Source: Apteryx mantelli
Lineage: Eukaryota; Chordata; Aves; Apterygiformes; Apterygidae
DNA length: 64,000 bases
Assembly (NCBI RefSeq): GCF_036417845.1
Contig: NC_090017.1
Span: 434,001-498,000 of the forward strand
Direction: 5' to 3'
The notes beneath the pieces are model-generated. The model did not search any database, had not been told where the DNA came from, and was given only the letters and a program-made list of their open reading frames with translations. This document shows positions 63,917-64,000 of the stretch, in pieces. How positions within the stretch are numbered: position 1 is the stretch's first letter; each line of letters starts with the position of its first letter. The position numbers and the translations under genes were made by a program.

Positions 63917-64000
63917 CTGCAACGGCGAGGAAGAGGAGGAGGAAGAGGACGATGCCGGGGGGGGGTGCTCGGCTCGTTCCCCCCCCACCCCCAAGCCGGA

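Overview
The window is vertebrate nuclear DNA, most likely from a GC-rich bird microchromosome. The genes are spliced, with GT-AG introns of about 60-1,600 bp. GC is extreme, nearly every intron is filled by its own minisatellite, and gene order largely follows mammalian 7q22.1. I see no recognisable transposon, retroviral element or prokaryotic feature. The species cannot be named from the sequence alone.

Layout. 1-2,030: minisatellites and CpG-rich DNA with an AP-1/NF-kB/ETS-like cluster. 2,025-6,426: ENO3 (+), with a muscle-type promoter, cut by a 200-N gap (6,427-6,626). 6,627-9,940: a MOGAT3-like acyltransferase (-), whose 3' end is lost in the same gap. 10,500-15,220: a second, MOGAT2-like acyltransferase (-). 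16,170-24,850: TAF6 (-). 25,138-27,815: CNPY4 (+). 28,000-29,870: MBLAC1 (+). 31,012-33,040: LAMTOR4 (+). 33,230-39,542: TRAPPC14 (-). 40,360-44,796: GAL3ST4 (-), with a probable 5'UTR exon near 45.9 kb. 46-49 kb: no recognised gene; GPC2, which sits here in mammals, is not seen. 49,353-60,820: STAG3 (+), complete, 33 coding exons. 60,737-64,000: AP4M1 (-), whose 5' exons run off the window.

Functionally this is a mixed housekeeping and tissue-specific neighbourhood: glycolysis (ENO3), triglyceride synthesis (two MOGATs), TFIID (TAF6), ER chaperoning (CNPY4), metallo-beta-lactamase fold (MBLAC1), lysosomal mTORC1 signalling (LAMTOR4), trafficking (TRAPPC14, AP4M1), sulfation (GAL3ST4) and meiotic cohesin (STAG3). 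There is no operon-like logic. Most genes are separated by 0.2-1.5 kb, and several pairs are tail-to-tail (ENO3/MOGAT3, LAMTOR4/TRAPPC14, STAG3/AP4M1).

The most unusual signal is a dispersed motif of about 14 bp, CCGGACGCCTGGG plus a C-run. I estimate 80-90 copies by eye between 0.9 and 44.8 kb. It lies in introns and flanks, and with few exceptions it reads in the sense direction of the host gene on both strands. It flips orientation at the ENO3 promoter, is often next to splice sites, and is absent from STAG3 and AP4M1. Other notable signals are complementary inverted minisatellites flanking ENO3 exons 4-6, minisatellites that have copied true splice sites (MOGAT2-like exon 2 acceptor, a TAF6 donor), arrays rich in C/EBP-like TGCAA cores, and five one-base breaks in frame (mostly in homopolymers) that look like assembly errors or early decay.
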